64,000 bases of DNA, taken from contig NC_077222.1 of NCBI RefSeq assembly GCF_024763615.1, positions 42,470,001 to 42,534,000 of the forward strand, read 5' to 3'. This DNA is from Phlebotomus papatasi (lineage: Eukaryota; Arthropoda; Insecta; Diptera; Psychodidae). A program made the position numbers and the translations under genes. The notes beneath the pieces are model-generated. The model saw only the letters and a program-made list of their open reading frames with translations. It was not told the origin of the DNA and did not search any database. Shown in pieces: positions 11,402-21,315 of the stretch (within the stretch, counting starts at the first letter, position 1; each line of letters starts with the position of its first letter).

Positions 11402-11956
11402 TACAGTAGACTCACTCAAATTCGGGCATTTGGGACCAAAATGTCACCCGAATTACAGTAGACTCTCACTCAATCGGCTCTTTTTCAATCGGGCGCAAAA
11501 TTTTGTCGACAATTTTCACGTTTAATTATGAAGCTAATTTGTTCAAATTCGCTGTAGTTCTTCCTATTTTATCGCGATTCTTTATAATTGAGCACTTTTT
11601 GTGGAATTTACAAAGGCTTTGACGCTCAATTCTATCGCTAAACCGATTGAAAAAGAGTCTACTGTAGAGAGAAATTCGGGCGACAAACTTTTTGAAATGA
11701 AACGGTTTTTTATTCATTTGCATGCACATATTGAGTTTACGTACTCAATTACACTGTAAATATCACGAAAATCCCTTAATAATGCAAAATAACATCAAAA
11801 CTAAGTCAAACCATGGCAAATTTAAGCTTATTTGCTTTATTTGATAATCACAATCAAACTTGAAAAATGTCAACAAACTTTTTTAAAATTTAACTGCTGC
11901 CCGAATTAAAAAGTAGCCCGATGTTAAAAGAGCCGAATTAGCGAGAGTCTACTGTA
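11402..11956. repeat. Tigger-like MITE carrying a nested relative
   Basis: The ends read TACAGTAGACTCACTCAAAT and GAGAGTCTACTGTA with TA on both sides. It matches the uninterrupted 344 bp copy at 58890-59233, except that a 213 bp related element sits inside it (11454-11666). Confidence 0.9.
11454..11666. repeat. Nested Tigger-like MITE ('CAATCGG' family)
   Basis: TACAGTAGACTCTCACTCAA at the left pairs with TTGAAAAAGAGTCTACTGTA at the right. Comparing with 58890-59233 restores the empty site, GAATTA followed by GA.AGAAATTCGGG, so the insertion duplicated a TA. It is younger than its host at 11402-11956. Confidence 0.9.
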
Positions 11957-12153
11957 TTTTTTGCCAAATACCACTCAAAATATTGTGACAGTGACTGTTC
12001 AAGGGATTACCAGGAAGATTCCTTGAACACCAGGAGTACAGTGTTTATCAAGACAATCCAGTTTGCTATGGTTTTGGCCAAATTAATAACTTCAAGCAAA
12101 AAAAAAAGTCTTAAAAAGCCCGTGATATAGATTTTGAAAATGGTATGTACACT

Positions 12154-12329
12154 TCCCTTGAGGACAACAGGGTCATATATGACCCGGAGTTTTTCCGAGT
12201 TTTCACGCAATGGAAATTTTTTTTCCTCTCTGAACTATTATATTTGATCATAAGCATTAGGAAAAACGGGAAAAACTCAATTTTACATGAATTCATCTGC
12301 TGAATAAAAGTGGGACGCGATAGAGTTAA
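12154..12329 (-). repeat. TTAA-type MITE remnant with GGGTCATATATGACCC
   Basis: Inverted relative of 10802-11203. The perfect palindrome is at 12170-12185, and the right end reads GCGATAGAGTTAA, the reverse of TTAACTCTATCGC. The left end (CCCTTGAGGACAACA) is degraded. It lies about 180 bp upstream of the EXO1 start codon. Confidence 0.65.
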
Positions 12330-12379
12330 AGGGTTAAGCACGTGTCCCGTCCGTTGGTCCTTTTAAAAAAAAAACCCTA

Positions 12380-12390
12380 CACTAGCGCCA
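12380..12390 (+). promoter_or_regulatory. CACTAGCGCCA motif upstream of EXO1
   Basis: CACTAGCGCCA lies 119 bp before the EXO1 ATG. The exact 11 bp recur in inverted orientation at 15393-15403, in the RPUSD1/COX8 promoter interval. It resembles GCGCC-containing insect promoter or insulator motifs; the binding factor is unknown. Confidence 0.4.
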
Positions 12391-12508
12391 TTCGGGCCAA
12401 GTTAGAAGTAAAAATGCTCCCCAGGATGTCACAAATTTGGCGGGAAAACATAGAAAAGTGCGGTTATGTGTTAGTATCTGAATTTGCATTGCGAGGTGAT
12501 CCAAAATC

Positions 12509-14311
12509 ATGGGTATCACTGGATTAATCCCTTTCTTGGAGAAATCTTCTCGCCCATTGAATTTGAGGGAGATCCGTGGGACAATAGTAGCTGTGGACAC
12601 ATACTGTCTGCTGCACAAAGGAGCTTATTCATGCTCCGACAAGCTTGCTCGTGGCGAGGAAACTAATCTCCATATTCAGTATGTGCTGAAATATGTGAAG
12701 ATGCTCCTACAGTACAAGATAAAACCAATAATGGTATTTGATGGGCGTCACTTGCCTGCTAAAGCACTGACCGAAGAACGTCGTAGAGAATCCCGGAAGC
12801 AAGCACGCATTCTGGCTGGAAAATTCCTGAGAGAGGGCAATGTTGAACAAGCACGAAGTCAATTTCGTCGTTGTGTGGACATCACACACGAAATGGCTCT
12901 GGAAGTGATGAAGGAGTGTCGGAAGATTAAGGTGGATTCAATAGTAGCACCCTACGAGGCAGATGCTCAGCTGGCTTTCTTCAATTTGTCCGGAATTGCT
13001 GAGTACATCGTGACTGAGGATTCTGATTTGTTGCTCTTTGGCTGTTCCAAGATTCTCTTCAAGCTGGATCTGGCTGGAAATGCACTCTTTGTGGATGCCA
13101 GCAAACTCCACGTTTCGATGGGATGTCGCCTTGAGAAGTTTACCTTTGACAAATTCAGAAATATGTGCATCCTCTCTGGATGTGACTACTTGGATTCTCT
13201 GCCTGGTATCGGATTGGCTAAAGCATGTAAGTTTTTCCTGTTGACAGAGGAGACAGATCTCAGGAGGGCTCTGCCGAGGGTTCCATCCTACCTAAAATTG
13301 AAGAATCTTACCGTAAGTCCGGAATATATTGAGCAGTTTCTTCAGGCTGTGGCCACATTCAAGCACATGTGGGTCTTTGATCCTATCACGAGGAAAATGG
13401 TGCGTCTGCAGGAGCCTGAGACGGATTTCTCCTCGGAACTCCTGCAAAATGCCGGAGAAGAGCTAAGCAGGAGTGTTGCTTTTCAACTTGCTCTGGGCAA
13501 TCTTGATCCCTTTACCCTGCAGTCTGTTGACAATTGGAATCCAGATACTGATGCTGGAGATAGTCGAAGTATTTGGCACAGGTCTGGATATTCAGTTGCC
13601 TCGCCGAAGAAGAGATCTCGCCATGTAGAAGTTCTCAAAGCGCGAAATCACTGTGTTCAGGAAGAAAAGACTCATCAAAATTTGGCTAGCATTTATTTGA
13701 CAGAATCCCAAACGGATGTTTCGAGTCCGGAGAAAACCTCGCCGAAGGCTTTCTCTCCATCCTCAAGGAAAAATCCCTTTCGCCTGGACAGATCTGCGGA
13801 ATCCTTAGAAGTCGAAGTATCCCCTTCGTATGTGTCGAATGTAATGAAAGCCTCGAGTTCTGACTCGGAATCCGGTCAGGAAGCTTCCAAGGGTCCTCGG
13901 AAGTTGAGTAAATTCTGTCGAACTGTGCTCAACAATCAGCAAAATGTCGTTAGTAGATTCTTCTATTCCGGATCTGGAATTCTCAGTACCCAGTCTGAAA
14001 TGCAGCCTACGAATGAAAAGACCCCTGAAAAGACTGCAGCTCCTCAACATCTCCTCGATATTTATGGACAGGAAGAGATTACCACGGCAATTCGGCAGAA
14101 TCTCCTGGCAGTCTTTGAGGAAAATGAGGAGAATCAATTTATCGAGAAACCTGTTGCCGTTCAAGAGTTTAAATCCCCACCCAGAAAGATGCCCAGGATT
14201 GATACTGCCCCAAAAGTGCCTTGTCGGGTGTCTGGACTAAAGAAAGCTGCTACTGATCCCAAAAAGTTGGTTCAGAGTACCCTCAGTAAGTTTGGATTTG
14301 TTAGGAAGTGA
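12509..14311 (+). CDS. EXO1: Exonuclease 1 (Drosophila Tosca orthologue)
   Basis: A single uninterrupted exon encodes 600 residues. The XPG/Rad2-family N domain starts MGITGLIPFLEKSS and the metal-binding acidic residues are in place: D30 (VAVD), D78 (VFDGRHLPAK), E150/D152 (PYEADAQLAF), D171/D173 (TEDSDLLLF) and D225 (LSGCDYLDSLPGIGLAKA, start of the H2TH region). The 5'-3' exonuclease/flap endonuclease acts in the nucleus in mismatch repair, end resection and meiotic recombination. After about residue 345 the tail is Ser/Lys-rich and disordered. It ends with QSTLSKFGF (residues 589-597), which resembles a PCNA-interacting Q-x-x-L-x-x-F box. Human EXO1 has 846 residues, so this tail is short. 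The start is the family start; stop TGA at 14309. Confidence 0.97.
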   Translation: MGITGLIPFLEKSSRPLNLREIRGTIVAVDTYCLLHKGAYSCSDKLARGEETNLHIQYVLKYVKMLLQYKIKPIMVFDGRHLPAKALTEERRRESRKQARILAGKFLREGNVEQARSQFRRCVDITHEMALEVMKECRKIKVDSIVAPYEADAQLAFFNLSGIAEYIVTEDSDLLLFGCSKILFKLDLAGNALFVDASKLHVSMGCRLEKFTFDKFRNMCILSGCDYLDSLPGIGLAKACKFFLLTEETDLRRALPRVPSYLKLKNLTVSPEYIEQFLQAVATFKHMWVFDPITRKMVRLQEPETDFSSELLQNAGEELSRSVAFQLALGNLDPFTLQSVDNWNPDTDAGDSRSIWHRSGYSVASPKKRSRHVEVLKARNHCVQEEKTHQNLASIYLTESQTDVSSPEKTSPKAFSPSSRKNPFRLDRSAESLEVEVSPSYVSNVMKASSSDSESGQEASKGPRKLSKFCRTVLNNQQNVVSRFFYSGSGILSTQSEMQPTNEKTPEKTAAPQHLLDIYGQEEITTAIRQNLLAVFEENEENQFIEKPVAVQEFKSPPRKMPRIDTAPKVPCRVSGLKKAATDPKKLVQSTLSKFGFVRK

Positions 14312-14344
14312 CAAAATGAATTTTAATGGAAGGAACATTCATGC

Positions 14345-14350
14345 AATAAA
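14345..14350 (+). terminator. EXO1 polyadenylation signal
   Basis: AATAAA 34 bp after the EXO1 stop codon, within the 102 bp that separates it from the stop codon of the convergent RPUSD1 gene. The two 3' UTRs must be very short or overlap. Confidence 0.65.
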
Positions 14351-14413
14351 TAATACCACACTCTTTACAATTTCTTTTTCTGAACACTCTTGCACGGTTT
14401 TTTTGTTTTTTTC

Positions 14414-15359
14414 TCAAAAAGCCTCCAGTGAATCGAGTTTCCCGAGGGCATCCTGCAGACTGCAAAGGGTCTCCTTAATCCTCCAACGTCCAGTGAGATT
14501 GCTGAGTATAAAGGGATCTTCTCGGTCTACCCTCAATTTTTCCACATCGCCCTCTGTCTTAATCCTGATTAGTTCAATCATGAGATGCTCACTCCTTGGA
14601 TGCATGACATCATCATAGAGAGTATCCCCAATTATTGGATGCCCAACTTCCTTCAGATGCACCCGAAACTGATGCTTTCTGTCACCACGCAGAGACTTCA
14701 AGACAATTTTACTACTGAACTCCTCTTCGAAATATCCCGTTTCCACCAAAATCACCTGCGTGGTGCAATCACAGGGACTGTAGCAGTGCTCCCAATCCGT
14801 TGAAGTGCACATCCTCACGACAGGTGACTTGTATCGCAAATCCCGCCCAATTGGAGCATCAATACGGATCTCCAGCTGCTCCATGAGTCCCTTAACAATA
14901 GCCACATAGTATGTGTGCAATCTCCGGGTATTTTTGAGACTCTCACTCCCTTCCTCGTGCACCCCAACAGGATACAAACCACTAAATCCTGCATCAGCCT
15001 GAAAACATCTCCGGAAAACACCCTTTTGTGTCTCTCTATCACCAACATTTCCCAATTGTTCCTGAACTGTAGCCCACAGAGTCACCTTCAAGACAACAAG
15101 AAGCCCCCTTGAGTGCCCCAAACCCCCGGAATAGTCAGGTTTTCCTCACCTCCTTGACATTGGGTGGCTTGAACACAACCACAAAGTTCTCACTGCGAAA
15201 AACCACCTCCAATGGCGGATAATCCTCACAAATTGGAATTAGAATACGAGATAAACCTTTGCTAAACTGATCCGTAAAGAAATCTAACAATGTGCTACCT
15301 AAAATTTGCAAAAAACTATCAAAATAAAACAGCATTTTCCAGCACAGAAAAACATTCAC
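14414..15359 (-). CDS. RPUSD1: RluA-type pseudouridine synthase, RPUSD1-like
   Basis: Two exons on the minus strand, 15359-15150 and 15085-14414, with a 64 bp GTGAGG..GAAG intron; joined they give 293 residues. The N-terminal part has PLEVVFRSENFVVVFKPPN, the usual RluA opening. Across the junction NVKE-VTLWATVQEQL is continuous with the family. The catalytic Asp is D101 in QADAGFSGLYP, aligning with the usual RLDxxTSG; the flanking residues are altered. The C-terminal motif GDRKHQFRVHLKEVGHPIIGDTLYD (about 205-229) is typical. The enzyme isomerises uridine to pseudouridine in RNA; RPUSD1 targets are not well defined. The start at 15359 (MNVFL) or the internal Met at 15335 are both possible, and a non-coding upstream exon cannot be excluded, because a TTTTAG acceptor-like site precedes GTAGCACATT. 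Convergent with EXO1, divergent from COX8. Confidence 0.88.
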
Positions 15360-15494
15360 ATCAAAACAACTTTTAGTTCATATTTGACCTACTGGCGCTA
15401 GTGTTCCATCTTTGCGGAAATTCACCACTTTTTGCAAGTGTCAGTCGAAGAAAATTTTGCTCTCCAAAGCACATTATTTTTTCTCAAAAAAACC
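15360..15494. promoter_or_regulatory. Bidirectional promoter between RPUSD1 and COX8
   Basis: Only 135 bp separate the two divergent start codons, so both promoters must lie here or overlap the 5' UTRs. The interval contains TGGCGCTAGTG at 15393-15403, the inverse of the motif upstream of EXO1. No TATA box is evident. Confidence 0.65.
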
Positions 15495-15781
15495 ATGATC
15501 TCTTCGCGGCTTTTGGGTGTTGTGGCACGAAATGCTGTTCAACAGCGATCAATCTCCGTCGTCGCAGGACCACCACGTGTGAAAATGTCCAAAGCTGTAA
15601 GTACCTTGCCGGAATTCCCATCCCTCTCCATTACGTAAGCGTAAGCTCGCATTCTCGGGATAATTCCTTGATTTCTTACTTTCAGGAACACTTTGTCCTC
15701 GCCTCTATCATGATGGGAAGTTTCGTTACCGTTCCCCTGTGGATTCTGGCCCATATCAGGGAATACCGAGGAATTGCATAA
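15495..15781 (+). CDS. COX8: Cytochrome c oxidase subunit 8, mitochondrial
   Basis: Exons 15495-15596 and 15686-15781 (GTAAGT..TTTCAG intron of 89 bp) encode 65 residues. The N-terminus MISSRLLGVVARNAVQQRS is a basic, acid-free mitochondrial presequence. The mature part SVVAGPPRVKMSKAEH is followed by one membrane helix (LASIMMGSFVTVPLWILAHI) and the typical tail HIREYRGIA, matching COX8 W-I-L-x-H-x-x-x-Y-R. The protein is a single-span nuclear-encoded subunit of complex IV in the inner mitochondrial membrane. An alternative upstream in-frame ATG at 15432 would put 21 unrelated residues before the presequence and is less likely. Confidence 0.92.
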
Positions 15782-15892
15782 ATGCTCTCCATTCCGGAGG
15801 TAGAAATAGTAATTGAATGTGGCAGATTTCAACCAATTGCGGAGGATATCCAATGATGCCTTCACTGGATTTCGCTGTAAATGGTCGAGATT

Positions 15893-15898
15893 AATAAA
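15893..15898 (+). terminator. COX8 polyadenylation signal
   Basis: AATAAA 112 bp after the COX8 stop codon, a normal distance for a short insect 3' UTR. Confidence 0.6.
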
Positions 15899-16737
15899 AT
15901 TCATGTAATTATGTAAGGATAATTGTAATATTTTGAGTATGTTAGATGGAGACAATTTTTTTTTAGAAATGAGCCCCATGTGCGAGAGAGATGGCATGTG
16001 AGTGGTGAATTTCTCTGTTTTGACGTCTTCCTTTTTCTTTTCAAAACAAAAGCTCCGCTTATAGTGTTCAGAAAATCATTTTATTATTTTGCGTAGATTG
16101 AGAATGAATTTTCACAAAATACCAGTGCTACAGAGGAATACTAATGAGTGGTGTGAATTTTGTGTAGTTCACCAGTGTGCCTATTTGGAGTGAAGGAGTG
16201 AATTAGCACGGATAATAGATTTTCTGTAAAAGGTAGGTGGAGTAAATTGTTTACACACAAAATTTCAAGAAAGGGCGGCCACCACTCCAAGATTTTTTTT
16301 TACAAAGTCTCTTCTTCCACTCTGAAGATGAATAAATCTCAGCATGAGGCATAAATCCATCATCTCTAATTCATTTCCAAACTATTGAACACGCCAAACA
16401 ATAAATATGCGCATTAGAATATTGTTTAAATTTAAAATAAGATTTAATTAGAAGCACTATTGTCTTTGGCGTCCAAACTCCTCTTTTGGCTTGATATTAT
16501 TGTTTATTCACGCTGATATCAATTTTTATCTATTAGTACGCTTAATTGGGTAAACATCCTCAGGGAGATATTCCCACAGTTACGCTCTCTACTCACTTGT
16601 ACAGCATCCGCACCCATAAAGTACCTCCCCCCGGACTCCCCAAAACGTTGTGCAAATTTCCCGCCAAAAAACATATTGGTGCATTTGCAGTTTTTCTGTT
16701 GAGGAAACTCCGGAAGTTGTGGTGAGGAGTGGTGCAT

Positions 16738-16892
16738 GCATAAAAAGGTTCTCCTGTTCAGTAACTGTAAAATCCTCAATTGGAGTAGCAGACGCTGCGC
16801 TTCTCTCCGCGTGATCTCGCGCCCTACACACGAAAAGGTTCTCATCCATCAGTTGATTGTCTTCCTGAATTCTCGAATCTCCATCGACAAAG
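16738..16892 (+). promoter_or_regulatory. Putative core promoter and 5' UTR exon of PGAM
   Basis: GCATAAAAAG at about 16738-16747 and an initiator-like TTCAGT at 16757-16762 precede a less AT-rich 130 bp stretch that ends in CAAAG followed by GTCAGT (donor at 16893). The PGAM coding exon is preceded by a good acceptor (CGCTTGCAG, ending 21255), so a 5' UTR exon must lie upstream; this is the best candidate. Another donor, AAAAG followed by GTAGGT at 16233, could end an alternative first exon. TATA-to-initiator spacing is a little short. This is inference. Confidence 0.35.
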
Positions 16893-17258
16893 GTCAGTAA
16901 AATAGCTTTTTATTAAGGCCGAGTTGTCGCTTCTTTCAGCAGCAGAAGGTCGTGTGCTCATCTTATCTTTGCTACAAAATTATTTTTTCCTCGGAATATC
17001 TACTGATTGGATTTATATGGGATTTATTTCTGCGAATAATTTTGTATGTCGAATGATACTCAATGCCTTTATATTTATCTCTGTGCTACTGAAAATTGAA
17101 TCACCATAAAAATTTTTATCATTTCTCGAAGGAAAAATGAGAATTTTTTTGATCACGCGTCTTGTGATAAAGGTTTTTTTCACCACCGATTATTTTCGTG
17201 GTATATTTATTATTGTTTTTTTTTATGAAAAAAATCTATTTTATTTTGGTATAATGTT

Positions 17259-17396
17259 CAGCGCACAATAACTTTTGTTTGTAAACATGTTTTTAAAATT
17301 TCCTATGAGAATGAGCGAGATGACTAGATCTAGATCTCACTTACTCTCATTGAAATGTCAAAAACATGTTTACAAAACAAAAGTTATTGTGCGTTG
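17259..17396. repeat. ~140 bp palindromic MITE ('GCGCACAATAACTTTTG' family), copy 1
   Basis: Inverted ends GCGCACAATAACTTTTGTTT and ACAAAAGTTATTGTGCGTTG, with TGTAAACATG inside both arms and GACTAGATCTAGATCTC at the centre. Two more copies lie side by side at 27111 and 27261. Too short to code. Confidence 0.9.
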
Positions 17397-18617
17397 CACA
17401 TAATGATGCTCGTAAATTAGAAAAATAATTAATGGTTAATTTATTTTCATGATCCTCTTACTCGTACGTTAATATATCCGCTCATCCTGAACTTATTAAA
17501 ATTGTTTCAAAGTTTTCTTGAAATTTAGTACACCTAAACTAACGACACACTCAATATAAACATTTAAAAATAATAAAATCATTTTAGTACAGAGCTTTTT
17601 TCAATGTTTAGTTTTTTTTTTATTTTATTAGGAAAATTTTCTTAATTTTTTTTAATAATGAATACAAATTTGATGTGTTTTTTATTACACACTATTTTAT
17701 GTAAAAAAGTAAAAAAAAAATCAGTTTAGTACTGACATGTGCTAAAATTATGATTTTAGTTTTACAAAAAATACTTAGCAAATTTAAAATTGTCATCAGT
17801 TTACACATTATTAGTTTTGACAAACTTAGACCAATATCTGCGTATAATCTGTACTAAATTTGTGGCACGGTGTACCTAATTTTTGTCATCTCTGAATAAA
17901 TCAGACTAGTATAGTACTAGTCGTGGACGAAACAAAAATGATCTACAACACGGTTCATGGTGCTATTCCCATGAAAAATGAGTAGGGGAAATCTTTCTTC
18001 TGAACATTTGTTTTAGTACAGGATTCACCTCCATGGCAAGTTCTCTTTTTTATATGGAGCTATTTGAAGCCAGCTCTTTTACTCAGATTACAAGACGATA
18101 GGACAAAATTTATTTAGACAGAACTCGAGTATATATTATCCCTCAACATTAGATCAGTATCTTCTAAAAGGAAATCAGGAGGGGAATTCTGTAACGCTCT
18201 GGCAATGCCATATGACAAATTGGGTTCGAATCTTATACGGGCTTCAGACCTAAGACTTAACCATCTGGCTTAAATCCTCTAATTCCTAATCAGGCACGAT
18301 TTTTTTTTAGAAAATTGTTTAGGATTGGATTATAAGGGCAAAAGATTCATTAGATTTTGAAAAATCAATAAAATTGCTCGTTATTCAGATTTTTTAGACC
18401 TTCGGGAACTGGGCTAAACCTCCAGTCTGAAGCCGGTATTAGGAGAGCTTTTTCGAAAGAAATTGCTCCTAGTGTGTAGAGGCCTTAAACCACTTATCTG
18501 CTATTAAGAAGGACCCTTAAGCCAGGAGAATTAGCTTTGGTGAGGAAATAGCTCTTGAAGCAACTTTTTCACGGTTTTATTAAAAATTTGCACGAAGAGG
18601 TACCAACTATAGAGGTA

Positions 18618-20438
18618 TTAGGTGAGATTCTTAACAATCTCACCTACTATAATCCTAACAAAATTTCATGTCGTCCGATCGACCTCAAACTTGGCCAAAA
18701 TGTGTTTCGCCACTTCCTGATCACGAATATATGGGGGGCTAAGTTACGTTCCCGGCCGGCCGTCCGGCCGCTCTTTGGAGCTTAATAGCTCCTAAACTAA
18801 AAAAGATATCGACTTGCGGTTTTCGGCAAAGGTTAAATATCGTATGAAAATTGCAACATGGTGCATTGACCCCCCACCCCCCACCCCTCCTTCCGCCATT
18901 TTGAAGACCCCCCTTTTTTTGTTTTCTCAATAGCTCCGCCCCTATGGCATCGAGCGGGCTCAAATTTTAGTATGTTATAGCTGGGCCTTAGAGCTTTCCA
19001 TCAGTACCAAACTTAAGGTCCCCCGACCCCCCTGACCCGAGCTATAAGGGTCCAAAAAAAATTTCTTAAAATGGCCATAACTCCGGTTCTAATTGTCAGA
19101 ATTTAAAAAGTGAGGGCTTTTTGGAAAGCTCTCATGAAATGCCACTTCTCCTTCTAACATCGCAAGTTCATAAAACCACCGCTAGGGGCGCTATTATTAA
19201 AAAGAAAATTTTTAAATCTTATAAGTTAAATAACTCAAAAATTCCTTATGCAATCGGGCTGAAATTTTAGTATGTTGTAGCCGTTGATTATACCTATCAA
19301 ACAAAAAAAACCTTAAGTCGATCCATAACCCCTGACCCGAGCTATAAGGGGTCAAAGTTCGAACATTGACCGGCCTCTATCTCCGGTTCTAATTAACATA
19401 GCGACATAAATTTTACCTTTTTGGTTTCGTCTCGATGAGCACTTTCAGATGGAAGTTCAAAAAGTCACCACAGGTGGCGCTGTGATAGCGTCAAAATTCA
19501 TCGAAATTCAAAGACATTTTTCTCAAAAACGGCATTGTGCAAGTTAATGAAATTTTAGTATGTTGTAGTCCAGTCTAGGACGTTTCCAAAATGGTGCGTA
19601 TGCGCGCTGTGGTTTCAATAGAACCGGAGATATGAGGGGTCAAATTTCACGAAATTCAAAAAATCATATCTCCGGTTCTATGTGACCGATTTTGATGAAT
19701 GAGGGCTTAAACGAAAGATCTCACCAAATGCTACAACTTTATAGAATATTTGAACTTCGTGGGACCAACACCAGGGGCGCCACAGTCGAAAAACCAATTT
19801 CAATATCACATAACCTCAATTATCTCGACTGTCGCTGAACCGATTTTGATGATTACTTCGACATAATTCTAGAGCACATTTGTCTCTACATTTCGTCCAT
19901 ACATCATTTTCCACTCAGACCACGCTATCACTCCGATTTTGCCGTTTAAGTGTGAAAAAATTGATTTTTCCCATAATAACGCTTTGAAATCACTCAGATG
20001 CCAATTTGACTGCCTCTACTCCACCAAGACACTTAAAATAGGGTTTTAAATGGAAAGTCCCACAAAATACAACAATTCTTTGATATAGTTGAAGTTCAAC
20101 AAATAACTACTTGGGGCACTCTGGATGAAAAGACGAGTTAAGAAACAAAAAACCTCGATTATCTTGGCTTCTGAGTAATCGATGAGATCATGTTCTATGC
20201 GAAAATTATAGAGAACATTCTGGTCTACATTTCATCCATATATCACTTTTCTGTCAGTTCATCCAAATCCTTGATATTTTGGTTTAAATACAAAATTTGT
20301 ATAATTTCACGAATTTGATTCAAGACAACTGAATGGCGTCTCCCAACTTCAGCTCTAAATCGAATTTGCATGCACTCCGAGTTAGCTCACGTTAAGAATC
20401 TCACCTACATAAGCCGGTTAGGATTATCTGTCCCTTTT
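18618..20438 (-). repeat. Helitron-like 1.8 kb modular element, full copy A
   Basis: On the minus strand the element ends with the hairpin AGGTGAGATTGTTAAG/AATCTCACCT followed by CTAA, and the next host base is T. The opposite end begins near AAAGGGACAGATAATCC. Subterminal inverted words are shared by both ends (AATCCTAAC; GTTAAGAATCTCACC). The interior has four diverged modules of about 300 bp with the same word order and no open frame. About 98% similar by eye to 41475-43311. Confidence 0.85.
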
Positions 20439-21315
20439 ATTTTTTCCTCAGATTATTTACAAACTAACTTTTATTTTAAATATATTTAGGATAATAGTAA
20501 TTTTCTATCGTAGGTTGGTTTAGTACAGCCATGTGCTAAATATTTAACCAAACCTGCTGTTCTCTTAACATTTTTATAAATTCTTAATATTAGTTTTTCA
20601 GTGTAATTTCTAAAAACCATAAAAATATTTCCTATAAGGATCTTAACGAATCCTAGCATTTTAAATTGATATAGTGTACAGAAAAAATGAGTTGAATTGC
20701 CTAATCTCTATGACGGTTATTTTTTCTATAAATTAAGTAAATTCAATACACACAAAATGCAGATGATCGTAATCAGTCACATGCAGGTTGATTCATCACA
20801 AGGTAGTTTCTTACAGGTGTTATAATATCTTTCGAAGCCAATTTTAAGCAAATATTACAGCAAAAATATTTGGATAATTGTTGCTTCAATTTATATTGCT
20901 TCATTTTGCAAAAAAAAAGTGCTTCATCAACTGAATTTTTTAAGCACGTGATGCCTAAAATCCATATAAAATCTCTGTTTGCTTATTAAATAGATAATAA
21001 ATGTATAAACATCCGAAATATTATCTCATATATATAAAATATTTGAAAAAGAAAACAGTTGTGCACATGATCTCTGTGAGTTGCAATTTTTTGACTAAAT
21101 AGGAGGAAAATGAGGAAAACGGTTTAATTTTTCAATTACTCTAGTTAGGCACGCAATTCCCTGCAGAGTTGGATTAATTTATTCCCTGATTAGTGATTCT
21201 TGAAACTTTCAATGTCTCTTTTTCATTGGTGATTAATTCACTCTCGCGCTTGCAGATAAAAGTATTGGAGAATTTTCTTGGGCTTTTATTTGAACTTGAA
21301 GGAAAAGGGAAAATC

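Larger units (their letters stand above)
16893..21255 (+). other. Probable first intron of PGAM, transposon-filled
   Basis: If the first exon ends at 16892, this 4.36 kb is intron. It holds a 140 bp palindromic MITE (17259) and a full 1.8 kb Helitron-like element (18618), and otherwise AT-rich sequence with no gene. GAAATTGCTCCTAGTGTG with TAGAGGCC near 18460-18476 is a fragment of the 'GGCCTCTACACACT' MITE family seen at 22564 and 23657. Confidence 0.4.

Noticed and set aside
12007..12341. Minus-strand frames upstream of EXO1
   Set aside because: They run through the TTAA-type MITE remnant and its palindrome; no gene features.
16519..16849. Minus-strand frames of 86-108 codons near 16.5-16.8 kb
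   Set aside because: They overlap the putative PGAM promoter and 5' exon, end without splice signals, and resemble no family.
18739..18963. Conserved protein MSPLDAIGAELLRKQKKGG on the minus strand, also at 41504-41836
   Set aside because: Identical only because both lie in copies of the same repeat; the frame length differs between copies and shows no domain or codon pattern.
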